Shown one piece after another: positions 35,984 to 44,606 of a stretch of 64,000 nucleotides of DNA (position 1 is the stretch's first letter; the number at the start of each line of letters is the position of its first letter). Origin of the DNA: Leptolyngbya sp. FACHB-261 (GTDB lineage Bacteria; Cyanobacteriota; Cyanobacteriia; FACHB-261); NCBI RefSeq assembly GCF_014696065.1, contig NZ_JACJPL010000020.1, forward strand, positions 62,001 through 126,000. Direction: 5' to 3'. Below the pieces are notes generated by a model that saw nothing but the letters and a program-made list of their open reading frames with translations, was not told where the DNA came from and did not search any database. The translations under genes were made by a program, and so were the position numbers.

Positions 35984-37834
35984 ATGACTTTACTCCGTTT
36001 TATTGTCCTGCTAACGCTGACTCGCACAAGCTGGTCATCCTCGCTGCTGGCTGTCCTTGTTCTGTCTGTTCTGTCGTCTCCTGCCCTTGCCGACGCTGGA
36101 TCTGAAGCAGCTGCGCAACCGCTAGAGCCCAAGCTACAGACAGCTCTATCTGTACCGCCGCCTCAACCATTGTCTGCACCTGCTGCCGCCAGCAATAAAG
36201 AGCAATTGCCCGGTTGGCTCGGACAGGGTGGTGCCTCCGTGGACGCTTCAGCCGACCCTAGCCCAGCTCAAGCCGAACTGCCGCCTTTGCCACCTCTGCC
36301 ACCATTGCCGCCATCCCTCAGAAGGCGAGCGGCCCAATCCACTCTGCGGCCCACTGGCACAACACCGCCCTTGACCCCTTTGCCGCCGAGCTTGCGACCG
36401 CGTAGCTCACCGCAGCCAGCTGTGTCAGCAACGCCAGTACAGGTCCGGCAAACGCCGCCGCTACCACCATTGCCACCGACTTTAGCTAGACGGCTTAGGC
36501 TACCTCCTGAGCCAACTGCTCTACCTGATGCGTCCGAGTTAGGCCCGCAACAGTTACCCCCGCAGCTGGCCCCCGAAGCCAACGGCGTTCTAGAGCAAGG
36601 CGTTTTAGAACAGGCGAGTGGCACCTTGGTGAGCATGGCTGCGCAGGGACAGAGCGACCTAGAAACGGCGATCATTCAGCAAACTACCGCAGCCCAAGGC
36701 ACTAGCCTGCGCGGCAACCGACGGGCCTCCGCCCGCGATCTGCGTTTCAATCAGGCTGCCTATCAGCGCCGCAGCCAACCCAACGTTTCCACCTCCGAAC
36801 CGCCACCGGAGGCCTTGCTGAGCAACTCTGGCCTCCAGCCTGCCTTGACTTTGCAGGGCGTTTTACTCAACACCGACGGCGACACCTCAGCCCGTTTGCG
36901 GTTGACCGGGCGCTATCCGCTAGGACGGCAAGTTTTGGTAGGCGCGAGCGTAGATCTGGCCAGTGGTTCGATTTTTGTACCTAACAGCCAGTCAGATGGT
37001 CTGCTGCTCAATGAGCTGTACATAGCCGCATCACCACCCGGCTTGCCAAACTTACGCTTTGCTGTGGGGCAGCTCGACCTGACCTCATACTTTGACCGCA
37101 ACAGCTTCGCGAAGGACGCTGCTACTCACTTTTTCAATCCAGTATTCGCCACGAACCCGGCGATATCTTCGAGTAACACTCTCTCTCGCCCAGCCGCCCT
37201 AGTCAATTGGTCGCCCTCCGATAGTTTGGAGTTCAAGCTGGCAGGCTTCTCCTCAAGGTCCAACCTGGCTGACCTCCAGTTAGACAGCATTGCGGGCGAG
37301 GTAGCGGTTCGGCCCATCCCCAACGCTATCCTGCGCGCAACTTACGTTTCCAGCCGCGATGGCGGTGAGCGCTCGGGCTATGTCGAAGCTGGACGGGGGC
37401 CTGACGGCAATGGTTTGGGCGGCGTGGATCGCATTGGCCGCAACGACCGCGAAGAAGCCTTTGGCATCAATGGCGAATTTTTTATTCCGCAATACAACCT
37501 GGGCTTATTTGCTCGCTACGGTCACTATCGCAACTTGAACCAGGACCAAGAGGCCAACACCTACAGCGTCGGCTTGAATCTGCTGGATCTGTTTTTGCCG
37601 GATGACCGTTTGGGCCTGGCCTACGGACAGCAGTTGAGCGATGACGATCTGCGCCGCGCCGATGATGAGACACCGAGTGTGGTCGAGCTGTTCTACGACT
37701 TCCGGTTAACTCAGGCGCTACGGGCTGGCTTCTCTGTGCAGGTCCTCCAAGACGAAACCGTATTGGGATTCCGAGTGCGGACAGACCTTGATCTGCTGCC
37801 GCGCCGCCGTGCCGCTCTTGATGTTCAGCCTTGA
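35984..37834 (+). CDS. Outer-membrane beta-barrel with Pro-rich N-terminus, OprB-like; BcsC-barrel substitute
   Basis: The 616-residue protein has a signal peptide ending near LSSPALADAG, then a region full of PLPPLPP repeats (about residues 95-190). About 340 residues of alternating beta-strands follow (TARLRLTGRYPL, LVGASVDLASG, LFARYGHYR, TYSVGLNLLDLF). AVGQLDLTSYFDRNSFAKDA and HFFNPVFATNPA resemble carbohydrate-selective porins of the OprB type. It is first in the operon and ends nine bases before the TPR gene. I infer that barrel plus TPR protein replace the two-part BcsC as the cellulose exit pore. Confidence 0.75.
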   Translation: MTLLRFIVLLTLTRTSWSSSLLAVLVLSVLSSPALADAGSEAAAQPLEPKLQTALSVPPPQPLSAPAAASNKEQLPGWLGQGGASVDASADPSPAQAELPPLPPLPPLPPSLRRRAAQSTLRPTGTTPPLTPLPPSLRPRSSPQPAVSATPVQVRQTPPLPPLPPTLARRLRLPPEPTALPDASELGPQQLPPQLAPEANGVLEQGVLEQASGTLVSMAAQGQSDLETAIIQQTTAAQGTSLRGNRRASARDLRFNQAAYQRRSQPNVSTSEPPPEALLSNSGLQPALTLQGVLLNTDGDTSARLRLTGRYPLGRQVLVGASVDLASGSIFVPNSQSDGLLLNELYIAASPPGLPNLRFAVGQLDLTSYFDRNSFAKDAATHFFNPVFATNPAISSSNTLSRPAALVNWSPSDSLEFKLAGFSSRSNLADLQLDSIAGEVAVRPIPNAILRATYVSSRDGGERSGYVEAGRGPDGNGLGGVDRIGRNDREEAFGINGEFFIPQYNLGLFARYGHYRNLNQDQEANTYSVGLNLLDLFLPDDRLGLAYGQQLSDDDLRRADDETPSVVELFYDFRLTQALRAGFSVQVLQDETVLGFRVRTDLDLLPRRRAALDVQP

Positions 37835-37843
37835 GGTGCACTC

Positions 37844-39403
37844 ATGCCACAACGACGCAGAACCCGATTGGGGTTAAGTCTGCTAACCCTCATTTTGAGT
37901 AGCCAATTAGGTCTGAGCCCCGCCGCTTTAGCTCAGGCCAGCTTGCCTATAGAGGTTCGGCAGGGCTACGACCAGATTCAGCGGGGGTTAGTGCTCCAGG
38001 CCATTACCACGCTAGAGCAAGCAGTCCGCCGCTATCCCAATTCCGCAGCAGCTCAACTCGGTTTAGCCATTGCCTACCGGCGGCAGGGTTTGGATGAAAA
38101 GGCGCTCAACGCTTACGAGCGCGTGGTTCAGCTCGACCCCACTAATGAAACAGCCCTACGCGGCGTTGGCCTATTAGGCGCTTACCGTCCAGCCTGGCAG
38201 CAACGCGGCATTCGCGCCCTCAGTGCCCTGTTGGAACGTCTGCCCAACGACCAAAGTGCACGTCGCCAACGGGCAAATCTTTACCGCTTCTCTCGCAACT
38301 GGGCCCAGGCTGCCGCTGACTACGCAATTTTGCTGCGTAGTAATCCAGACGTGACACTGCTGGTGGAGGCTGCTCAGGCTTACAACTGGGGCGGTGGTTA
38401 TCCTCAGGCGCTAGAGCTGTTTGAGCGGGCGCAAGAATTGGGTCAAGTTCCGCGGGGCGATGCCGCTCTGGCCTACGGCAACAGCTTGGGCCGCAGTGGG
38501 CGTTTGCCTGAGGCAACTGAGGTTCTGGTTACCCTGATCCGTCAAGAGCCGGTCAACTCACCGCGTGCCGAAAATGCTGTGGCACTGTTGACCGGGCTTT
38601 ATGCCGACCGCAACGACCAGGAAGGGCTCTTGCGGCTCTACGCACAACTGCTAGAGCGCAGTCCTGACAATGCCAATCTCAACCTGGCCTACGCGGCAAC
38701 TGCTTATTCTTTAAACCGCATCACCCCAGCCCAAGCAGAACAGGTGCTCGATACCTGGCTCACGCGAGCGCCTCAGTCGAACGAGCTGCCAGCCGCGCTC
38801 TACACCCTAGTTGCCCAACTGCCCCCAGACTTGGCCCGCGAAGATCTCTATCAAGCTTTGATTCGTCGTAATCCCAACGATGGTCGCATTGCCGAGCGCT
38901 ATGCCCAAGCGCTTGTAGCTCAAGGCCCGCAACAAGCTCAAGTGCGGGTTGAAGCCCTAGCCAACAACACCCCTAGTGTCACCACCTATCTGCTAGTCGG
39001 TCGGGTATCCCAAGCCCTGGGCAATTACGACCGCGCCGCTGCTGCCTACGACAGCATTTTGGTGCAAAATTCCCGCAATTTGGACGCCCTGCTGGGTTGG
39101 GCTCAGTCTGAGGCGGCACGTCGTAACTTCGAACTGGCCCGGCAGCTCTACAGCGAGGCTCAGGGTATCCTGGCGCAGTCGTCCAACCCGGACCCTGGCC
39201 GTCAGATCCAAATCGACCGTGGCTTGACTGCCGTCCTCCGGGGCGATGGACAGCCACAGGCCGCCCTGAGCCAATTGGAACAACTTCAGAACCAAACTGC
39301 GCTCTCACCGGATCAGCAGGCTGATATTCAGCGCGAAATGCAGGATATCGAGCAGGGTTTTCTGCTGCAACGGGGCTTTCAACCGCCCTGGGAGCGCTAC
39401 TAG
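37844..39403 (+). CDS. Periplasmic TPR protein, equivalent of the BcsC TPR region
   Basis: The 519 residues start with a signal peptide (LGLSLLTLILSSQLGLSPAALAQ). The rest is tandem tetratricopeptide repeats, such as AAQLGLAIAYRRQGLDEKAL, ANLYRFSRNWAQAAADYAIL and VGRVSQALGNYDRAAAAYDS. BcsC of proteobacteria has about 19 such repeats before its barrel. Here the protein ends without a barrel, and the separate barrel gene precedes it. It should span the periplasm and guide the glucan. The gene is followed by bcsB after 26 bases. Confidence 0.8.
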   Translation: MPQRRRTRLGLSLLTLILSSQLGLSPAALAQASLPIEVRQGYDQIQRGLVLQAITTLEQAVRRYPNSAAAQLGLAIAYRRQGLDEKALNAYERVVQLDPTNETALRGVGLLGAYRPAWQQRGIRALSALLERLPNDQSARRQRANLYRFSRNWAQAAADYAILLRSNPDVTLLVEAAQAYNWGGGYPQALELFERAQELGQVPRGDAALAYGNSLGRSGRLPEATEVLVTLIRQEPVNSPRAENAVALLTGLYADRNDQEGLLRLYAQLLERSPDNANLNLAYAATAYSLNRITPAQAEQVLDTWLTRAPQSNELPAALYTLVAQLPPDLAREDLYQALIRRNPNDGRIAERYAQALVAQGPQQAQVRVEALANNTPSVTTYLLVGRVSQALGNYDRAAAAYDSILVQNSRNLDALLGWAQSEAARRNFELARQLYSEAQGILAQSSNPDPGRQIQIDRGLTAVLRGDGQPQAALSQLEQLQNQTALSPDQQADIQREMQDIEQGFLLQRGFQPPWERY

Positions 39404-39429
39404 CCATGACCTATCTGCCCTTCTAGATC

Positions 39430-41934
39430 ATGTTTCACCGATTGCATCGACGCTTGTTTCGTTGGTTGTCTGGTTGGCTGCTCTTGCACCGCCGAGGTTC
39501 TTACTTAGCTGGATGTCTGCTCCTGTGCCTGCCCCTTTGTCTGCTAGTCACTGGCTTGACGGCGGTGCGAGTGACCGCCCAAAGTTTTGACCAGAGCTTG
39601 GAACGTCAAGAAAACCAGGTCATTCGTGAGTTCGCCCTGCCCCGTGCGCCACGCCGCGCCCCGGTTGTTCGTCAGCGCCCGCCTGCACCTGCACCTGCGC
39701 CACGTTTAGCACCCGCTCCCCGTCCAGCGGCTCCCCGTCCAGCAGCACCCCGCGCAACAGCCCCAGCTGAACCAGAATCTACAGCTCAGGCAGAGCGACC
39801 TGTCTCTAAGCCAGCCCCAGCTCAGCCTGCGGCCCAGCCCAGTTTGCGCCATGAGTTGTTATTCAATCGCAGCCCTGTTGTTGGCAATCGTCTGCGCTTG
39901 CAGGGACAACTGGCTGAGAGTCGTCTGGCTTTTTCTCGCCCTGCCAGTTGGGAGGTGCAGTCGGTGCAAGCGATCATTCGCTTTCGCCATTCCCCTAACT
40001 TGGTCGCACCCCAGTCCAACTTAACGGTGCGAGTCAACGAAACTAGCTTGGGCAGTGTGCCCCTCAGCCAACGTGACCTCAATATTGGCGAGATGCGGGT
40101 ACCGGTGCCAGTCAATCTGTTGCAGGACTACAACGAGGTTGCTGTAGTTGCCCAACAGCGCACTGCTGGCGACTGCTCTGACCTTAATGACCCTGCCCTC
40201 TGGACCGAGGTGCTACCAGATTCGCGTCTGGTCTTTCAGTTTCGGCCTAAACCGATGGCCCTAGACTTTAGTCAATATCCCCGTCCGTTCTTCGACCCGC
40301 TGAGTCTGGAGACAACCCGGATTAGCTATCTACTGCCTAGCCAGGTGGATCCAGACTGGCTGACAGCAGCGGCCCGGCTCAGCGCCCACTTTGGGCGGCT
40401 GGCACAATTCCGGCGTTTAGATCAAGGCTTAATTACTTCGCTTAGTGCTCAAGAGCGTTTGCGAGATTGGGGCAGCATTGCGATCATCGGCACCCCAGCC
40501 AGCCAGCCCTCGCTCAATAGCCTGGATCTGCCCTTCGCCATCCGGGGCGGCCAGCTTGTTGATGGTGCGGGACGGGTGTTACCGCCAGATGTCGGTGTAC
40601 TGATGGCTGTGACTGGAGGCCCGGAACAGGCCCTACCCGTCCTGGTTGCTAGCGGCAATGGCGCTGAAGGCGTTGCTAAGGCGGTACAGGCACTCGTGCA
40701 AGCACCGGATCGGGCAATTGCCGTGGGTCAGGCAGTGTTGGTGGATCAACTAGAAGCCGTGCCAAGTCCTTCGGGCCAAACCTGGCCTGGGTACCTGCCT
40801 ACAGGAGAGCGCTTTGGCCTCAGCGACTTGGGCGTGACTCAAGATGTCACCTTGCGCGGTATGTCGGCGCCCGCCCTTAATCTAGACTTCCGAGCGCTGC
40901 CCAGTGAGGCTTTTGACTCGCGCCGCAATACCATGACCCTGAGCTACAGCCATAGCACGCAGGTGGATCCGCGCAACTCCTCGGTGGAAGTGCTGCTCGA
41001 CGGCGTAACTCTGGCCTCGGCCCCGCTAGAAGTTAACCGGGCGGAGCGCCGCACGCTCAATGTGCCACTGCCTGGTAATTCGATCAAACCGGACTCGCAG
41101 TTGCAGGTCGCCTTTCGCCTCAGCCCTCAGAACCGCAACGCCTGCGGCGCCAGTGCCGATCAACAGCTTTGGGGCACCATCCATGCTGGCGATACCAACT
41201 TTCAGCTCAACCGCTATGAATCCTTCGAGCTGCCAGATCTAAAGTTACTGCGCTACGGCTTTCCCTTTGCTGCACCGCAGGACCTCTCTAGTACCGCGCT
41301 GGTGCTACCCGATAATCCCTCGCCCATCGAAATCGGGCTGATGTTGAGTAGCGCTGAGCGCTTGGGCCGTCTCAGCCAAGCCGACTCGGTGCAGCTCCTG
41401 GCTGTGACCCTCAGCAAGCTCAACCGCCAAGCCCAACTGGACCACCATCTAATCGCCTTGGGCCGTCGGGAACGCTTTCCGTTGCCAGAGGTGCTTGAGG
41501 CCAAAGCCGAGGGGTTGCGCTTGGACAGCGTGCTGGGGCGCTTGCGCGGCCAAACTCGCTTGCAGGCTCTACCCGATAGCCAGGGTTTGATCACCGAAAC
41601 CCTCTCACCCTGGAACAACGAACGGGCAGTGCTGGCCCTCACTGCACAGACCGATGACGGCCTGCGTCAGATTCAAGACTTGTTGCGGCAAGACCAGCGC
41701 TTCTTCCAGGTCCAGGGCGATACCGTGTTGCTGAATGCCGATGCCTCGCTCAAGGTACTGACTCGTTTGCCGCCTCGCCGCATCGAGAAGCTGAATGGCA
41801 TTCAGCGCTGGACCCACTTTCTCGGTCAGAACTGGTACCTGGTGCCGTTTATCACGGTTTTGAGTGCGCTGCTGCTCTTTGGCCTCGCACAGCTCTACAT
41901 CCAACGAACAGCACAACGACGGGAGTCTGTGTAA
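39430..41934 (+). CDS. bcsB: Cellulose synthase subunit B (periplasmic, membrane-anchored)
   Basis: The 834-residue protein has an N-terminal hydrophobic helix, then a low-complexity Ala/Pro linker (about residues 75-115). Repeated carbohydrate-binding and flavodoxin-like modules follow: WEVQSVQAIIRFRHSPN, VRVNETSLGSVPLS, YSHSTQVDPRNSSVEVLLDG and GTIHAGDTNFQL. It ends with a single membrane helix WYLVPFITVLSALLLFGLA. BcsB wraps the emerging glucan in the periplasm, and its C-terminal helix is required for BcsA activity. bcsA begins 16 bases downstream, so the two are cotranslated. Confidence 0.9.
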   Translation: MFHRLHRRLFRWLSGWLLLHRRGSYLAGCLLLCLPLCLLVTGLTAVRVTAQSFDQSLERQENQVIREFALPRAPRRAPVVRQRPPAPAPAPRLAPAPRPAAPRPAAPRATAPAEPESTAQAERPVSKPAPAQPAAQPSLRHELLFNRSPVVGNRLRLQGQLAESRLAFSRPASWEVQSVQAIIRFRHSPNLVAPQSNLTVRVNETSLGSVPLSQRDLNIGEMRVPVPVNLLQDYNEVAVVAQQRTAGDCSDLNDPALWTEVLPDSRLVFQFRPKPMALDFSQYPRPFFDPLSLETTRISYLLPSQVDPDWLTAAARLSAHFGRLAQFRRLDQGLITSLSAQERLRDWGSIAIIGTPASQPSLNSLDLPFAIRGGQLVDGAGRVLPPDVGVLMAVTGGPEQALPVLVASGNGAEGVAKAVQALVQAPDRAIAVGQAVLVDQLEAVPSPSGQTWPGYLPTGERFGLSDLGVTQDVTLRGMSAPALNLDFRALPSEAFDSRRNTMTLSYSHSTQVDPRNSSVEVLLDGVTLASAPLEVNRAERRTLNVPLPGNSIKPDSQLQVAFRLSPQNRNACGASADQQLWGTIHAGDTNFQLNRYESFELPDLKLLRYGFPFAAPQDLSSTALVLPDNPSPIEIGLMLSSAERLGRLSQADSVQLLAVTLSKLNRQAQLDHHLIALGRRERFPLPEVLEAKAEGLRLDSVLGRLRGQTRLQALPDSQGLITETLSPWNNERAVLALTAQTDDGLRQIQDLLRQDQRFFQVQGDTVLLNADASLKVLTRLPPRRIEKLNGIQRWTHFLGQNWYLVPFITVLSALLLFGLAQLYIQRTAQRRESV

Positions 41935-41950
41935 GGCATGGTCAAGCGTC

Positions 41951-44551
41951 ATGGTTAAAAGAGTAGAAGGCAGTGTCGTCGAGACAGACGCTACAGCAGC
42001 ACTACCTGAGAGACGAGAAGGTACGTTCAATCGGTTTCCCTTTAACCGCTTGAGCCAGGGGCAGGTCGTGCTGCTGCTCCTGGTTTTGACCCTGCTCAAT
42101 ATCCCTCTGATTGTGGCCTCAGTGGAGGTGTGGCAGCAGGGCTTGATTGGACTGGGGCTCACCTTGCTGGGCCTGGTGTTAGGGCGGTGGGATCGGCTGC
42201 GGGGCTTGCTGGTATGGCTGAGCTTGCTGGTCACCTTTCGTTATCTGTACTACCGCACGGCCTACACGCTCAACTTAGATAGCGGTTGGTTGAACGCGGT
42301 CTCCAGCGTTCTGCTCTATGGCGCCGAGTTGTACGCTGTGCTCACGCTGGTGCTGGGCTACTTTCAAACGACTTGCTTGCTAGAGCGCCAACCCGTCCCC
42401 CTGCCCAAAGACCCCAAGGCGCTGCCCTGGGTTGATGTTTACATTCCGACCTACAACGAAGACGTCACGATCGTGCGCGAGACTGCGCTGGGGGCAACCA
42501 GGATTGATTACGCCCACAAACAGGTCTACATCCTCGACGATGGTCGTCCAGACCGCTACCCCGTAGGTGACTCCCGGCGCTTGCTAGCCCAGCAACGACG
42601 GGAACTGTTACGGGCCATGTGTAGTGAATTGGGTTGTACCTTACTCACGCGAGGCGACAATGACCACGCCAAAGCAGGCAACATCAATCAAGCCCTAACT
42701 CGCACCACTGGCGAACTGATTCTGATCCTCGATTGCGACCACATTCCAGTGCGTAACATCTTGAAGGAAACCGTCGGTTTTTTCCGAGACCGGTTGGTAT
42801 TCATGGTGCAAACGCCGCACTGGTTCTATAACCCCGATCCGTTTGAGCGCAACTTAATTGCTGCTGGGCAAGTGCCCCCAGCTAATGAACTCTTTTACAA
42901 AACCATTCAACGGGGCAATGACTTCTGGAACGCAGCCTTCTTCTGCGGTTCAGCAGCAGTAGTACGGCGAGATCTGCTACTCGAAGTGGGCGGCATTGCT
43001 GTAGAAACAGTCACCGAAGATTGCCATACCTCGCTACGCCTGCATAGCCGAGGTTACAAGTCGGTGTACTACGGCAAAACCCTAATCGCCGGGCTTGCCC
43101 CTGATAGTTTTGCGGCCTTGATTGGGCAACAGGTGCGCTGGGCACGGGGCATGGCGCAAATTTTGCGACTGGAAAATCCTCTGTTCAAAGAAGGGCTGAG
43201 TTTGCCCCAGCGCCTCTGCTACTTTGGCGCTACGTTTCACTTTTTCTATGGCTTGCCGCGCTTGGTTTATGCCTTGGCGCCAGTGGTATTTTTGCTGTTT
43301 GCCATCAACCCAGTTAAGGGCTTGGGTTTGGAAACTGCTGCCTTTGCTGTGCCGCACTTGCTACTGTCTTCCTTTGCCAATTTCTCTGCCTATAAAAAGG
43401 TTCGCTTCTCGTTTTGGAGCGAGGTCTATGAGTTTGCCTTGTCTTTCTACACCGCTTGGGCCACGACGCTAGCGTTGCTCAACCCCAAAGCCGGTTCGTT
43501 TAACGTCACTGACAAGGGGCGCTCGATTCAAGAACGGGTATTTGACTGGCGCTCGGCCCGCCCACTGCTGGCGGTGACAGGTCTGCTGCTGCTCTCGGTG
43601 CTGGCCATTCCAGTCTGGCTGTTATTTGAACCCGAAGCTTGGCAAGCGGTGTTGCTGAACGCCATCTGGTGTTTTTACAACCTGGTGCTGGTCGTCTGTG
43701 CGTTGTTAGTCAGCCTGGAGCAACCGCAACTGCGCCGCTCTCACCGCCTCGACCGACAGCTGAATGTGCTGGTGCATGGCTCAGGCACCTCTTGGATCGG
43801 TCGCACCCTGAATATCAGCAAGCGGGGAGCCCTGGTGCAGCTGGAGGGCTGGCAGGTGTTGCCACCGCAAGTGGAACTGGAGATCTTCGGCGACTACGAC
43901 GCCTGCGTTAGTCTCAATGCCACGGTGGTTCGGGTCGAACCGCAGGCTGACGACAAGACCTACGTGTCGTTTGATTTCGCCCCTTACTTGATGCAGCAGC
44001 AACGGGACCAGCTCTCGCTGGTGCTGTTCAGTGATGTGCGTCAGTGGTCTTCCCAGGACCATCACAATCTGGACCGCCCTCTACGCTCGCTCTGGATGAT
44101 CGCCAGTACTCTGGTGCGTACCGTGCGCAACCCACAACCGGCTCGCAGTCGTCGTCTGCGCTTGCAAATTGCAGCAGTGGCTCAGTTGGACTGGGGAGAC
44201 GGCACTACCAGCTTGACCAAACTAACTGCAATTGACCTGGCAGGCGTGCGGCTAGAAGTGAGTGCCGAGATTGCTCAGCAACTGGAGCTACGCTCTCGCA
44301 CGCGTCCGGTCCTTAACCTGAGCATTCAGCGCAGTGCAGATACTCCGGAGCTAGACCGCTTTATCGTCAGCGTTCCAGTGCGCCAATTTCACCCACCGGG
44401 ACCAACGGGAGCCAGTAGATCTAATAAGCTACGGGAAACTACCAAGGTAGAACTGGAATTTCCAGTGCAGCTTCAGCCCCAGCAAGAGAGCCGTTTGCAA
44501 GCTGTTTTGTACCAACTGGACCAGAACTACAGGCCTCAAGTTGTGCAGTAG
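41951..44551 (+). CDS. bcsA: Cellulose synthase catalytic subunit with PilZ domain
   Basis: The 866 residues have about eight membrane helices around a GT2 domain. Catalytic residues are visible: Asp196-Asp197 (LDDG), DCD 261-263, TED 355-357 and QQVRW 393-397. The gating loop FNVTDK is at 517-522. The PilZ domain has RxxxR (Arg595, Arg599 in RRSHR) and NISKRG 621-626, so c-di-GMP should release the loop and activate synthesis from UDP-glucose. A second, degenerate PilZ-like segment lies near 734-775 (RRLRLQIAAV, IDLAGVRLEV). I start at ATG 41951; upstream frame overlaps bcsB. Confidence 0.95.
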   Translation: MVKRVEGSVVETDATAALPERREGTFNRFPFNRLSQGQVVLLLLVLTLLNIPLIVASVEVWQQGLIGLGLTLLGLVLGRWDRLRGLLVWLSLLVTFRYLYYRTAYTLNLDSGWLNAVSSVLLYGAELYAVLTLVLGYFQTTCLLERQPVPLPKDPKALPWVDVYIPTYNEDVTIVRETALGATRIDYAHKQVYILDDGRPDRYPVGDSRRLLAQQRRELLRAMCSELGCTLLTRGDNDHAKAGNINQALTRTTGELILILDCDHIPVRNILKETVGFFRDRLVFMVQTPHWFYNPDPFERNLIAAGQVPPANELFYKTIQRGNDFWNAAFFCGSAAVVRRDLLLEVGGIAVETVTEDCHTSLRLHSRGYKSVYYGKTLIAGLAPDSFAALIGQQVRWARGMAQILRLENPLFKEGLSLPQRLCYFGATFHFFYGLPRLVYALAPVVFLLFAINPVKGLGLETAAFAVPHLLLSSFANFSAYKKVRFSFWSEVYEFALSFYTAWATTLALLNPKAGSFNVTDKGRSIQERVFDWRSARPLLAVTGLLLLSVLAIPVWLLFEPEAWQAVLLNAIWCFYNLVLVVCALLVSLEQPQLRRSHRLDRQLNVLVHGSGTSWIGRTLNISKRGALVQLEGWQVLPPQVELEIFGDYDACVSLNATVVRVEPQADDKTYVSFDFAPYLMQQQRDQLSLVLFSDVRQWSSQDHHNLDRPLRSLWMIASTLVRTVRNPQPARSRRLRLQIAAVAQLDWGDGTTSLTKLTAIDLAGVRLEVSAEIAQQLELRSRTRPVLNLSIQRSADTPELDRFIVSVPVRQFHPPGPTGASRSNKLRETTKVELEFPVQLQPQQESRLQAVLYQLDQNYRPQVVQ

Positions 44552-44587
44552 CTATGCGTCAACACTTCAGGCATAAACCCTAGACAA

Positions 44588-44606
44588 AGGGCCTAGAAAA
44601 GGCCCT
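44588..44606. terminator. Short hairpin between convergent bcsA and RTX genes
   Basis: AGGGCCT (44588-44594) pairs with AGGCCCT (44600-44606) around five bases. It overlaps the minus-strand stop codon. It is small but well placed to end both transcripts. Confidence 0.4.

Noticed and set aside
36268-39407. Long minus-strand open frames opposite the barrel, TPR and BcsB genes
   Set aside because: They are shadows of G+C-rich coding DNA, low in family character and with Pro/Arg/Ser-rich composition.
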